A stretch of DNA of 64,000 nt, taken from assembly GCF_002078875.1 (NCBI RefSeq), contig NC_034421.1, forward strand, positions 7,462,365 to 7,526,364, in the 5' to 3' direction. Shown piece by piece: positions 12,180 to 24,835 of the stretch. The notes beneath the pieces were generated by a model, which saw nothing but the letters and a program-made list of their open reading frames with translations, made no database searches and had not been told where the DNA came from. Numbering within the stretch: the stretch's first letter is position 1; every line of letters begins with the position of its first letter. The position numbers were made by a program, and so were the translations under genes. The stretch is from Numida meleagris (lineage: Eukaryota; Chordata; Aves; Galliformes; Numididae).

Positions 12180-13442
12180 GTAAGTCACTATAGTATTTCT
12201 CTTCACCAACCTTAAGCGCTCCATTCTCAAGACATGCAGTAATTACACATGTTTGAGTCTCTACACAAAACCTCACCCCAGCACAGCTCAGCCTGTGCGC
12301 ATCTGCCCCGTCCTTCCTTGAGCATGTGCCCACAGATGCTGATGGCTCAATATTGCCATTTATTTTAGGTTGTAATGCCCTCATTTTTGCGCAGCAACTC
12401 ATTTTTAATAGAGTTTGGAAACATTTTTTTGTATGTCTCTCCTACTCCATGGGTGTTTGCTCTCAATTTATTTCTGCTCTTCTTATCTTCCCGAGAACTG
12501 CATCACTTGTTCCAAGTCCTGCTCATTTTCTGCTCCTTATTGTGATTTTTCTTTAATTTCATCTTGTTCCTACACTTCCCAATCACACATTTCATCACTT
12601 CAGCTTCCCTGTTTCCAACAATATGTGATTTCTTTATCTTAATTGTATCACCCAGTCATCTGGTTCCAGGATGGCATCTCCTTACCTCACAGTGCAGTCC
12701 CTTTAATCATTACTGCTTCTGGCATGTATAATAATAGCCGAGAGAAGCTGTTAGCTTTCACCTCCCAGTTACAGTCACTCTTTTTTTTCCCTCCCATACA
12801 AGCCCTAATGACAACACAAGCCAAAACCCTCCAGACATCACTGGGTACAGCCTGCAGAAGGAACTCTCCGCTCTACAAGCTGCTGTGCTCAGCTCCAGGT
12901 GAGCAGCAGGGTGATGTGCAAGGCCAGCCCCACAGAGAAGAGAAACCTTTCTGAAGGATCAGATCCAGCCCCTTGGAAGGGCCACGCAAGCAGACATCCC
13001 TGTGCACCTGTAAAATGCTATTTTTACAGATAGAAGCAGGCAGAAAAGGACTATTTTCTGTCCCGTGCCATTGCCCAAGGGTTGATTTATCTTCTAGAGT
13101 GACTGTATTTGTAGGGTTCCAAAGGTAAACATATCATAGATGTAATCACTTGGAAACTTGGGCGGAGAGAGCGTGGAGCAGCCAGAAGTGAATCAGATAC
13201 CAAACATTTCCAGAGCTACACGCACATAAGCTGCTGCAGGACAAAGGCCTGCATATGAAACAACAGGAGAGGAGGTTTTTGTTAAGCAATAAGACAGTGA
13301 GCAGATGCTGTGCAGTAGCTGGAACAGAAGGACAGCACTGACTGACCCAGATGTCGGTGCGTTTATGTACACTGGAGGGAAAACATGCAAACAAGTATGC
13401 AAGGCTCTAAAGAGTGGCAAATCTGTTTATCTGCCCTGTAAG
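12180..13442. other. Possible intron between two candidate exons; otherwise nothing seen
   Basis: Starts GTAAGT and ends ...ATCTGCCCTGTAAG. It includes a pyrimidine-rich stretch from about 12420 to 12660. No gene or repeat is recognised inside it. Confidence 0.25.
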
Positions 13443-13550
13443 CCTCACACCTGCCAAAGCAGGAGGAGACATATGTGGAGGGTGAGCAGGTTCAGAGAAC
13501 AGTGCCACAGACTTGTACTGTGCTGTCTCAAAGGTTTTTTGCCAACCAAG
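13443..13550 (+). other. Candidate exon ending in a near-perfect splice donor
   Basis: The segment follows a pyrimidine-rich acceptor (TCTGTTTATCTGCCCTGTAAG) and ends at CAACCAAG|GTAAGTGCAG, close to the ideal vertebrate donor. At 108 nt it is exactly 36 codons. The frame that is phase 0 at both ends is open and continues the frame of the candidate at 12103-12179. The translation is basic and cysteine-rich (for example RRRHMWRVSRFREQCHRL), with no motif I can name. A non-coding transcript remains equally possible. Confidence 0.25.
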
Positions 13551-16500
13551 GTAAGTGCAGACAAACACTAGTGAAGAGGCAGAACGCGCAAATGCTGGCA
13601 AAGAAGCTTAAGATGACCATCAAAAGAATGTCAGCAACTGGTCCTGGCAGCAGCGAGGGGGAGGTGCTGGGCTGCTCCCTGGGGAGCATGAGCTGTGCAG
13701 ACACCTGCTAAGAGCCGGACCCAGCAGCTCTCCATCAGAGAGCTCAGCTCGTGGTGCTGAGAATGGGGAATCCCAGATCAAGGCAAGGTCGGGGAGATGA
13801 TTTACTTAGTATGTGTGATCACAGTGAGCAGAGGGGTCACAGGAGCAGGAAAGCGCTGCCTTCCAGACACTAAGGCCAGTGCTGAAGCAGTCTTTGCCCT
13901 TCATGGTCTTACTGATGCATTGAGAGACTGTCAGAACAGAGTAAAAGCCTGCAGGGCTTTTGAGAAGCAAGCACAGCTCTGAGTAGTGAGAAACTGCTGG
14001 TGAAGAGCAGCTGTTGGCAAGAGAGCCCCTGCTCGAGACATCCCCACACTGTGAACCCAAGCAGTGCTTCCTATTGCATTCCAGCAAGCCCCTGCCTTTC
14101 CCCTCTGCTGGAAGCTGCCAAGGCAAGAGTAGATCCGGGTGCTTGGAGCTTCAGCAGTCCTGGGGAAGACGAGATGCAGGATACAACTTCAGTTCAGAAG
14201 TCCCCGAGGCTCAGCTCCACTGAAAGTTACTGAAAAAGCTGAGTGGCTGTAACACTGTTTGCTTTCATTCCTCCTTATTCCCATACATTAAACAGGCATG
14301 CTCACGTGTCTTAAACCTTATGCATTCAAGACATGTTGATGTATTCAAATATTTCTTCCATGCAAATAAGACTCTATATAATCCATTCTAGGCAGCCATA
14401 ACTTAAACTGACAGCTACTAAAATCTGGGGGAGACTGCTATAGGCATGACAAATACAGATAACAATACTTAAATGCAAAGTGAAATGCACCAGTAGTCAG
14501 CCGTGGAAACAGATGGGGAAACTCCTGATGGGCACTCAAAGGTAAACGAAACAATGATTCACCTACGCAGGTCTGGAGCTCAGTATTGGCACTTCTAGTT
14601 CCATCCACTCTCCCCCCGCCCCTTAAAAAGCAGTTGCCAGAGGAAAAATAAGATCAACCAGGAATGCTGTCAGAAACAAAGTTAGAGACTTCTCAGAGAG
14701 GAGCTCTTAAAGACACGCTCTTGCTGAGCAGAGCAGCCTCAGCAGCATGCACCCCGCAGCCAGGAGAGGTGGCCCCTACGCGCAGCATCGGTCACAGCCG
14801 CTCTGCAGCTCCCCAGGGAGCACAGCCGCTCATGCACTAGTAAAAGACCCTCACACCTGGCTGGGACGTTGCCCTGTCCTTCCTTCCTCCTGCCTCCCCC
14901 AGCACCCCCTACCCTCAGAAGGCACCGCGGGGACCAGAGCTGCTCTGCTGCAGCCACCTCGTTCTGATACAGCTCCACTCCAGCTGCATGTTTGGAGCAC
15001 CCCCTGTGCTCAGAGCTTGCCAAGCCGATTTCTGAGGCCCATCTGTATCCTGTCTGCATATACATGTGCAGGTAATGAGGCCAAGAGGGACCTGACAATC
15101 ACCCAGCCTGACCTTGTGCCAAGCACAGGACATCAGACTGCCCTAGATTTATTCAAGTTTGAACAACCATGAATCTTTCTAAAAAAGAAAACATTTGATC
15201 TTCTCTGCAGCATTTCTAGTGAGGAAGAGATACTAGATGCATTGCTTCAGTACTTAATTAAACTCTGTTTCTTCTGTGTAGCTTATTTCTAATCTGTACT
15301 TGTCTGTCGTCGGCTGCATCTAGTTAGACCTTTGTCTGCCAGACAACAAAGCAGTCTGCTATCAGGGCTCCATTCCCTGCACAAGTACTCATGGACTGAA
15401 GTTGCTTCCTCAGCCTGCCTTTGATAGGGTGGAAAAAACTTCCCTCCTGCAGGCTCTCACCTTATGGCATAATTTCATTCTCTGTAATCATCTCACAGCT
15501 CTTCTTGACTCTTATTACATACCAGCTTCCACCCTCACACAGGCAGAACTGGGTGCATTGTTCCAGCCACATCAGTAGGAGATAACCCCTGGCTTCTACC
15601 TGTTTTTTTTTAACACTAAATCTGTGAAGGGGCTTGGCCTGGCTGAGAGCATCCCTTCCTCTTCAGCAGGGCCACCGGGTCCCAGGGAAGCTTTCTCCGC
15701 CCTTTATCAGCATTCCATAAAACCTGGCTTCTCATTTACATTCACTGTTCTCGGCTGTTTTCTTTCATTCATTTACATCTTTCTCTGGAAATCCTTGTTC
15801 CCAAGTGACAAGCCTCAATTACTTCCAACTTTGTGAAATTAGCCCTTTCAAAGCACTGACTGCATGTCCATAGTTATGAATTGGGTTTTATTATGCTCAC
15901 ACATAATAAACATAATTAAGTCACAATCCCTTGCACGTAAGCTGCCACAAAGGTTTAGTTCTGTGACCAGTCCCATTCTGTCAAAATGGGAGTTAATGCA
16001 GCACTCTTGCGCTGGATGCAACTCTGGAGTCAGGGAACCATCCTCCATGGCCCATTTAATTCTGGCAGCAGAGAACACCCAGCCCATGCCATTCTCCCAT
16101 CACACATTGTGTTTGTTTTCCATAGCAAGCACTTGCTACCACCCCAGCTCCTGCTTTGCAAAGTAGGACCGTCCATCTCTGTGTACCTGAGATCACTTCC
16201 AAGCTGTCAGCAGCAGAAATACCACTTTGACTTGGACTGACACGCCATCCCCTTTGCCCCCTGCCCTAATGTTTCACAGAGAGCTGCAGCCTGGCACTTT
16301 TCGAGTTACAGCTTTTCCAGTATTAACTTTCCAGTTGTGCAGACCTCCTCAGCAGGTCTCAGTAACAAGAAATAGTTCAAATCGGCTCTCAGAAATGAGC
16401 AGTTCTGAATCTTCTTGTTTATTACTCAAGCTCCTGGCAGTGCTGCATAGCAATTAAATAACTTTGTTAATGCATTTTTCTTAATTCCTTACTGCACAGA

Positions 16501-18168
16501 CGCCTCAAGATCTTATCACCCCTGCTCACAGTCAGGGACTTATAAGCACAGGCAGTGACTCAGATAAAGATATTCCAACTGGTGCATGAAATCATACCAA
16601 AGCTCTCCCCGGTCCCTCCTCCACAGGGTACTGCAGCCTTTGGGATAAAAAACTGCTGCTCCAGAGAGAGAGAGACATTGCCCCTAGCTATATCTATTTA
16701 GGAACTAAAGTTCCCTTCTAATCAAATTATCATGCCAATGACTGTCTTCACCATCATTGTAATTAACCTCTTTACACATGAAATGCAAATGATCAAAACG
16801 TTTCTCCGGGGCTCTGCATGACTTACCATCTGATACTGATGCAGCACTGGGCAGTGCTGGCCAGTGCTGTGCAGGACCCACTCCAGCTCTCACGGGACAA
16901 TCTACCCAGGCTCACCCCCCTCCACACACACTGGCTGACCACCAGCCTTCCCTTTTATCTCTTCCTGTAGGGGAAAGGGAAAAAAAGAACAAAAAAATGC
17001 CTCTCATCTTAGGGCAGCAGCCACTTGATGCCCTTGATGAGGAGAGATGGGGAGGCAGTGAGGTTAATCATTAGGAAACAACAATAACAGCATCACCAGC
17101 TCGGCACGAAGCCTGTGGGATGGCAGGAGGCAGGTGGAGCCTGAGAGCTGCCTGGAGCTGGCCCAGGTGCGCTTGCTCCTGGTGGATGTGCGCTGCCCAT
17201 GCCTCAGTGCTGGCAGGGTTTGCAGGAGCAAAGCTCATCTCCACTTTTGCCTCTGTGCTTCTGATAGAGCTCTCCTCTGGCATGATACCTCCTGAGGTTA
17301 CTCGGAGCCCGGCTGTCCAGATGGCAGCGAGGCTTTTTTGGCTGATGCTGCTTTGATTTGGGAACGTTGCCTTCGGAATGGGATGGGTGGATAGCCACAG
17401 AGAGAAAGAGCCTGAAGAAATTATTTCGTTTTTCATCCCAGACCAAAGCACCGGCACTGCCCCATGACATAAGGGAAGTCAGCTCTGAACCTGCCCGGTG
17501 AATCCTGCTTGTTTCCATGTGGAATCTACGCAGAGCACAGCCTACGTGGTCAGCTTGCTGTTTTTGGTGTCTGGAAAAGTAAAACCACAAATACTCATGC
17601 TTTTCTTTGACTCCTAGCAACAGTGCTCAGTGCTGTGAATAAAGCCAGCCCGGAGCTCTGCAGGAAGTACAGGAGGAGGACAAGCCCTTGGGCTAATTTA
17701 CAAGGAATGAAAACACTTTCAACACAATGTCCTGACACCGTGGCAGCCATTTTCTCTACACAAAACAAACCCAACATTTGCTGTCCATTCAGCCAGGCTC
17801 TTCCATCCCTAGAAACAATTTCTAAGTGCTCTTCAGCATCCCCTGTGCTGCCGAATCCCCTGCAGCACCGGGACATCTCCTCACACAGCCCCGCTCCCTG
17901 TGGGCACCGAGCTGCACTTCTTCACCTCTCGGCCACGAGGGCTGCAGCTGGATCCCAAACATCAGGTGCTGCTTGGATAAGGGATTTTCAGAGGCTGCAG
18001 GGCCCCACTCAGCAAGCTGACATCATGCGCCTGATGTTGCCAAACAAGGATGAGCTGTTGCTAGAACAATCAATTTTTAAACATCTCTGCCTGTTACCCT
18101 TGGCCCTGCAGTAGCTATAGTAACCGTGCTCAGGGCTTCCCCCTCCTCGGAGCCCTGCAGCTGCAGCA
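13551..18168. other. No gene seen
   Basis: Mixed composition with overlapping short frames. Octamer-type POU motifs occur at 14360-14367 and 16783-16790. AT-rich blocks at about 14260-14480 and 15840-15960 have a conserved-non-coding look. No repeat family is recognised. Confidence 0.5.
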
Positions 18169-18264
18169 GCCCCACAGTGCCAGGCCCGCAGTGCCAGCCC
18201 CATAGTGCGAGCCTCATAGTGCCAGCCCCACAGAGTCAGCCCCACAGTGTCAGCCCCAGCCCCA
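18169..18264 (+). repeat. Minisatellite, 14-bp unit, six copies plus a partial one
   Basis: Six consecutive 14-bp units of GCCCCACAGTGCCA type start at 18169, 18183, 18197, 18211, 18225 and 18239, with one to four substitutions each. A partial seventh (gccccagcccca) starts at 18253. Because 14 is not a multiple of 3, three units make a 42-bp coding period, which explains the repetitive look of open frames across it. This is a GC-rich tandem repeat, probably polymorphic in copy number. Confidence 0.9.
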
Positions 18265-21200
18265 CTCTCCTGCATGGGCTGTGGGCACCACTGCCCCATG
18301 GGCTCTGGGCCACCATTGAGCCATCACTTCTCCCTGCCTGGTGCTACCATGTCCCTGGCATCATGGCAGAGCTGTGTATCTCAGTCTGTGACCCCAGAGA
18401 GGTGTGGGCAGGTGGGGGCCGAACATGGGATCCTTATCCTTCCATTCACTGCAGTGCCACCTGTGCTAAGGGATGACCATGCCCATCACAAGGCACAAAT
18501 GAAGAGTAAACACACCTAACTCATCCGCTGGGCAGTTAAAGGATCAAGCAATCGATATCAGAATTAGAAGCGCATAAAGAAGGAACGGCCAAATGCCCTG
18601 TCAATATCAAACACCCCTGTTGCTGCCAACTGATCTCTGGGCTCCCTCCAGTGTGCGCAGTGCTGCGAGGTGCCAGCAGCCCTCTCTCTGAAACGGGGCA
18701 GTGACGCTGCCATCAGGGATCCCATCCCGGGTCCAGGGCACAGCCTCCCCAGTGGCACAACACAGAAAACCAGTTTACACTGCAGCTTAGGTTACCTGGC
18801 ACACATATCAAAGAACAAAGGTGTCCTTGGGTTTCAGAGGGATGTTTACCTTGTTTCTGTCTCTACTCCCATTTTGCTCAGTAAAAATACAGATAAAGTG
18901 TTGTCATTACGTACATGCTTTCTGCAATGCAAATGATGTGTGTTCCCGCTGTACCTGCCCGCCTTTTGGATTCAGGAGGTGGAGAAGCAAAAGAGGAGGT
19001 GGGCTGGCAGGATTGCAGCTTTAATTGGGCTCCTCCCCAGACAACATACACTGTGAATTTTTCAGAATCCTATAAAACATGTACTATCAATTATTCAATC
19101 ATTCTGCTAATCTGAAGGTTCCCAAGAAGACTTCTAGCTTTGTATAAAAGCTACACATGAAGTATCAATTATGGACAGTCCTGTCATCAGAGGATTAGCA
19201 CACAAGCACGTGTCCCTTCTGAGATGCAAGAGGAGCAGGTGGTGCTCCCCTGGGAGGAATTACCTCTGCTATTCAAAGTGCTCTTGGAGGGGCTTCATTG
19301 CTCCAGATTCCATCACAGCATTTTATAAATCTTCTGCTGAGTGATGTTTTTATCCTGCAAACAACTTTTCAATATAATTCCTTTTTTTTTTCCCTGATGT
19401 TACTGAGGTACCTATGAGCAAGATACATGCACTTAACAGATTAATGCAGCTCACATTTGACAATTGTGTGTGCAGTCAATGTTCAGCATGCCCATGGGAC
19501 TACTTGGGAGCGCCTCTCTGTGTGCACGATATTAAGAAGGGACACAACTTTTGCACAGAGTGGAGGGGGTGAACAATGTGGTACATCAGGGTAACTGTGC
19601 TCAGGCAGCCTCCCGTCTCCCCTTCCCAGCCCAAACATGGGCAGCTGCATCCTCCAGCAGAGCAGAAGGGGGTCTCAGTGTTCTCCATCACCAATGCTCA
19701 GCTGCACAGGGAGGCAGAGCGCACGCTCCAAATGCCGTGCCCTGTGGAGCACAGAGCCCTGCTCTGCGTGCTCGAGGTCACCCAGTGCCCATCTCCTGAT
19801 CTGCCTTCACCAGGGAAGGGCCTGGCTCCAGTCCAAACCCTCCCATCCTGCAGCAGCACACCGGGTGTCACAGGCTGTGTTTTGCCTTTATTTCAGGAGC
19901 CAAAGTTGGCCCGTAAACTGAGGTTTCCCCGCATAACCTTTCTCACACGACGATGAGCATCACATTCACAAAAGGCAATTCCCGAGCCCAGTTCCCCAGA
20001 CGGGAATGCTGCCCTCACCCAGCAGCTGTCAGGAGCACTTGCTGCCGAGACAGCCCAGCAGCGAGCAGGCACCACCCCAGCACAGGGTGCACGGCAGACA
20101 CTGGCCAAGGCAGATGTTTTTCACCCGCAGCTCTGAAAGCATTTGATGCAATTGCTGCGGGCTGTGAAAAGCCAGGAGCCTGCCAGCGCCACGCGGAGGG
20201 TTTGAATGCCTCCCACAGGCAGGAGGGGCAGAGAGAGTTAATTAGAACACACTGAGCAAGTGTAAAGTTTTATTACGATACACAAAGGTAGGCTGCTTTC
20301 TCCAACACACATCTGCATAATCCAGCCTGGGCTCCTGCAGCTGCACTGCGCTGTGCATGCTGCTGCCACCGATATTGCTTTCATCTATTTTATTGAAAAA
20401 ACACTATCCCAAGTTTAAGCTGCATAGCGAGCCCTGCCGTGCAGTAATGTCTTGCTTTCTTTCTGCAGGCAAATCTAACTGGAAGCTCCCAGGTAGTAAG
20501 TGACCATCCTGCAGGCAGGCATACCTGTCCTCCTGCCGCCTCGTTTTCAGCAAAACAGAAAGCTGAGGATCAGAAACACGACGGCAGGAGGAGAGTTTCA
20601 GATCTGTGACAGTCTGCAATTATACCCCATGCTCCCAAGCCTTGCCAGCAGTGAGCACGGGACAGTCACCTGGAGAAGTGAGGTGGGTACAGCTCTCCTG
20701 CACAGCTGACTGGGTACACGCATTGGTGGCAAGCACCAGTTCCCACCGGCAAATGAGCTATACATGATTTACAGATGAGATAGGGCCAAGAAAACAGGTC
20801 AGCACTGGCAGACTGAGATCTGCTCCAGCCCAGCCAGGCACAGGAGCTGGAGTGCATCTGAGCTCTGAAGCCCTGCTGGGTGGGTGCCCGCTCCCAGGGC
20901 AGACTGAGGGGCTATTTCCCAGCAGGAAGCAAATGAACTGGCAAAAGCAAGGAGCACTCCAAGGTCTGGAGGTGTGAGAATCATGGAGTGTGGGGCAATA
21001 CTCAGCCCCAAACTTCTGCTCATGCTTTTACTGCCAAGCGGGGAGAGGACCAGCGGGAGACAGGACTGCGGATCCCACTTTGGCAGGACAGACTACATGA
21101 AGGGGGAAAGAGATTGTGCTGCCTCATTAATCATGATAAAGAACAGGCTCAAAGAGAGCCTGGCTTTCAGCATAGTAATTAATGAGCTCTTTAATTTTAG

Positions 21201-23120
21201 GCTGTAACATCCAAACTACTCCATTAGGCAGCAGAGCAGCTCCGAATGTCCTTGCCATGTGATGTCAGGGAGATGCACGGGGAGCTCCGGAGTGCAGAGC
21301 ACAGCAGGCTTTTCCTGCCATGTCAGAGGGCTGTGGGCTGGTGGCAGCACCTCCAGCAGAACCAGACAGCACCCTGCATGGCTGCTCCCACCGCCGTCCA
21401 TTTCCCCAGAAAAGCATTAGCAGAAATATTGCTGGCTCCTCGGTTGAAACCAAACCCTGCCTCCGCTGTCCAGGGGCGTGAATATACCAAATATATGAAC
21501 TGGAGAATTGCCCCACATATATTTCTCAAAGACTGTGTCTTTTCTTTTTTTTTTTTTTCATAATGCCAGTCATAAATGTCACATGTTGGAGCCCAGATCT
21601 CATTATTGTGAGCAGGGAAATGTATGCCATGTAATAAATTCTTTTGTGGGAAATAACCCTGGTGACTAGAGAAATGTATGAATTTATTACTCTTTGTAGG
21701 AGCCTTTCCTCCTATGACTTAAGGGGAGATCTATCATCCGACAGGAGATCTTGCCAGTTCTCTGTTTGGAAACCTTTATGTCGCATTTCCTGCCTTTGTG
21801 CCTAAGAATTCGTTCAATATGAATCACGCTCTAAACAAGGCGTTTTGAAAACAGGCGTCAGTGCAGCAGAACTGCAGGGCCCAGGGGTGCAACGCCGGCC
21901 GCGCTCTGAGCACACTGCGGCTTTGCTCCCAGTGCCCATCACTGCTGTGCTCTGAGCACTGTGAGGTGCCAAGGCCCTCCATGGAGATACAGAGGCTGCA
22001 CTGATTTGGGCAGCACCGAGTGGCACAAAAGCAGAGCAAATTTCACTTCTCGGTGCAGCAAATTTTTGGTGGTGGCTGTGGCCATGGGAAAGGACCACAA
22101 AACCACTGTCCATTGCAGCGTGAGCTAAGGGCAGGTAGATTTGCAGCGCCTCATCCTCCATCACCATCAAGGTGCTCTTCTCCAGCACGAGCACTGCTAG
22201 GAACAGGCGAGCATGCTGCAGTGGTGGCTGGCAAATGCGGAACATGGCAGGACCAAATTGCATCAGTTCAGCTCCAGATATCGCATTAGGGAGAGTCCAC
22301 GGTCCCAGCAGGACGCTGCCCCGCTGCACAGGTATGGGTGTGCGAGCGCCTAATGACAGAGTGCTGCAAAATAGTGCCTTGTTATCTCGATGTCAATTTC
22401 ATTTTAATATACATTCCAAACACTCAGAATACAAACCTTTTCTGTAAGATTACAAAACGCTCGAGCACTTCTGCAATTTGGATGGCAGGGGATCAATTAT
22501 TTGGGCATGGTTTTGCATATAATGGCCTGCAACAGATTGTAAAGTTTCTCCGTTAGTGAAGCAATTATGAATACTGAATACAAACTAATGGCTGGAGAGT
22601 GGTGGAACGGGGCCATCTGGGCTCAAAGATGCTTCTGGCTAAGAGGGGAAGGGCTGCGGGGAGGAGAGCCTGTAAGCTGCACGCCGCAAGCACACCGGTG
22701 AGCGCTGCGCCTGGTGGAGCTGGTAAGGTGTGCTGTACAGAGCAGAGCCAGAGAACAGAAATGAAAGTCAAAGCAAACTAACGCAGATACAAAAGTGAAA
22801 AAATAAGAGAGAGAGATGGAGAAGCGCTGGAAACTGTCTTGCCAAGAAGGACGTTCAGACTTCACGTCCATGTGACTGCTGCTTATTCCAGGAGACCAGA
22901 TCACTTTGTTTGTTTAATGACTCAAAGCAGAATGTTTTCAACAATCCTTGAAAGCGTTCATAAATAGACTCCCATCCAGCCAAAACTCAGCTGGCATAGT
23001 TCCTGGGTGCGAGGAGAAATTTATCTATCGCTTCTCAGTAATGAACATTGGGTTTTATCCTGTTGGAAAGTGAAATCCATCAGCTTGGACCACGCACTTC
23101 GAGTCACTGCATGGAGATTC
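18265..23120. other. No gene seen
   Basis: No supported gene. A T13 run lies at 21546-21558 and a POU octamer at 18927-18934. GC-rich parts (for example 19600-20250 and 21850-22330) hold overlapping frames on both strands. AT-rich stretches at about 21560-21830 and 22370-22570 look like conserved non-coding DNA. Confidence 0.5.
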
Positions 23121-23123
23121 TGC

Positions 23124-23216
23124 CCGTCACGCTGAGCGCTGCGGTGCCAAGGGACAGCGCCGTCACCGCGTGCCGAGCAGCCCCGCTCTGTGCCCGGCGA
23201 CACTCGCGGCTCCGTG
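23124..23216. promoter_or_regulatory. Small CpG cluster
   Basis: About fifteen CpG dinucleotides fall within roughly 93 bp, in a genome where methylated CpG is normally depleted and in contrast to the AT-rich flanks. It is much shorter than an ordinary CpG island. It may be a small unmethylated regulatory element, the edge of an alternative promoter, or simply a GC-rich patch. No TATA box or clear first exon is identified with it. Confidence 0.35.
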
Positions 23217-23449
23217 TTTGCTTCCTTGCGTTTCTCAACCCAGTCATAAAAGATGCATGTGGGATGAAAGGTTTTACACTGCAAACAGAAGCGAGATTTA
23301 GGGCTACAAATGTCAGGTTTCGCAAAGCTCCCTCCGTACAACTGCTCAGAGGAAAATCACATCAAGGAGATTGTGAGTTTGGGGATGGGACTGTAGAAGC
23401 CCTAAAAGTAAATGAAAGTAAGGATTCATTTTTCTCCCACTTTTAGAAG

Positions 23450-23760
23450 TCAGCCTAGCAGGAACATTGAAGCAATCCATGAGTCTGGTTGTTCCCATAA
23501 TGCATTATTATAAATCAAAAACGAAACCGCCGTCGAGTCAGGTAGAAAATCATCTTCCAGAGACATCCGACTGAGCTCAGCAAAGGAGAAAAGGCTGACA
23601 CAACATCTTTAAACACTGTTAATTACCCTGTCAAACTGACAATTATTGAGCTAATTATTAGGAAGACAATACCAGATATACTGAATAGCACATCACCAGT
23701 ACTTTTACGTAATTATGCAATTAAATGAATTGAAGGCTACAGTAATGGACTATATCTGGT
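23450..23760. promoter_or_regulatory. AT-rich block with homeodomain/POU-like motifs; candidate conserved non-coding element
   Basis: The block holds several homeodomain core sites: 'gttaattacc', 'gctaattatt', and 'acgtaattatgcaattaa', which combines TAATTA with a POU-like ATGCAAT. It has no open frame or repeat. The composition is typical of deeply conserved developmental enhancers, but conservation cannot be judged from one genome. Confidence 0.3.
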
Positions 23761-24835
23761 TCATTAGGGACTCCCTTTTTGCTAATAACGCCATTTATTT
23801 TCAGTTCACTGTATTTGTTTTGTTTTTTTTTTCTGTAAAACTGGGCATGTTTCACAGACGATGAGGAATACTTCGCAGTTGTTGCTATGCCTCTGCTGTT
23901 ATTCATTGCACGCAGGTTTTCCAGTAGGGTACACAGCACACTGCACTGCTCAGCAACCCACCAAAGCTGGGTTTGGGAACGTGGGCTGTGGAGCTTCTGC
24001 CATCTCTGAATTAGACAAAGCTCTGTCACCGCAGGCACTGCTGTGTGTGCTGCCCACCTCCAAGAGGAATGCTCATCTCATGGCGTTCCACCCATCCTCA
24101 AGGCAGAGGTGCACATGTACAGCCAGAGCTCTAATCCTGACTTCCCACGTACACCATCTGCCACCTCGCTCTTCTGCTTTGCTCTCAGCAGTCCCATTTA
24201 GTTCTTGTTACAGAATAGGTTGGCACATACAAAAACATGGATTGAAAAATGGTGTTACACCCTGGAAGCAGTGAAAACAGTTGTAGCAATGTACCAGTTT
24301 GCTTGGTTTTTCTGGGGACAACTGGTTTCTTTCAATGGAACTGCCAGCAGGTGTTTAAAGCAGGTGATGCTGTCAAGGTGGAAAAGAGAAAGATGCCAAA
24401 TTAACTTCTCCAATAGCCAGGAACAAAAAGAACTCAGAGAGAATGGTATTAAGGAAGATCTTGGCAGGTGACTGCCCTGCTGAATTTTACTGTATTTGCC
24501 TACCACATACATCCAAACATATTAAAGGAGTTCCCATCTAACTGAAAGCTGTTTTAAAGAAGGAAGAAATTCAATAATGCACTTGTAAATTAATAAAATC
24601 CTGGCAATTGTGAGAATACCCTGGATTTTTGTTGGCCTGCAGATTTATTCAGTCCTGCTGGCTTCCCAGCTGAAGAAGAAAAGATCATAAGCCTGCCAAA
24701 AAAAATGCCTCTGCAAAACGTTCCTGGCGCAGCCACCAAGGTAACCCAAGAAGCCCAAAAGCTGAACCTGCAAGCCCTGTCCCCCCATCCCTGCTGTCAT
24801 GAGCAGCATGAAGGCTGATAGGAGCTGATCGTTCT
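23761..24835. other. No gene seen
   Basis: Contains a T-rich run at about 23818-23832 and overlapping short frames. No repeat family or coherent exon is recognised. Confidence 0.5.

Noticed and set aside
18126..18476. Repetitive plus- and minus-strand open frames around 18.2 kb
   Set aside because: Their periodicity is produced by the 14-bp minisatellite, not by a repeat protein.
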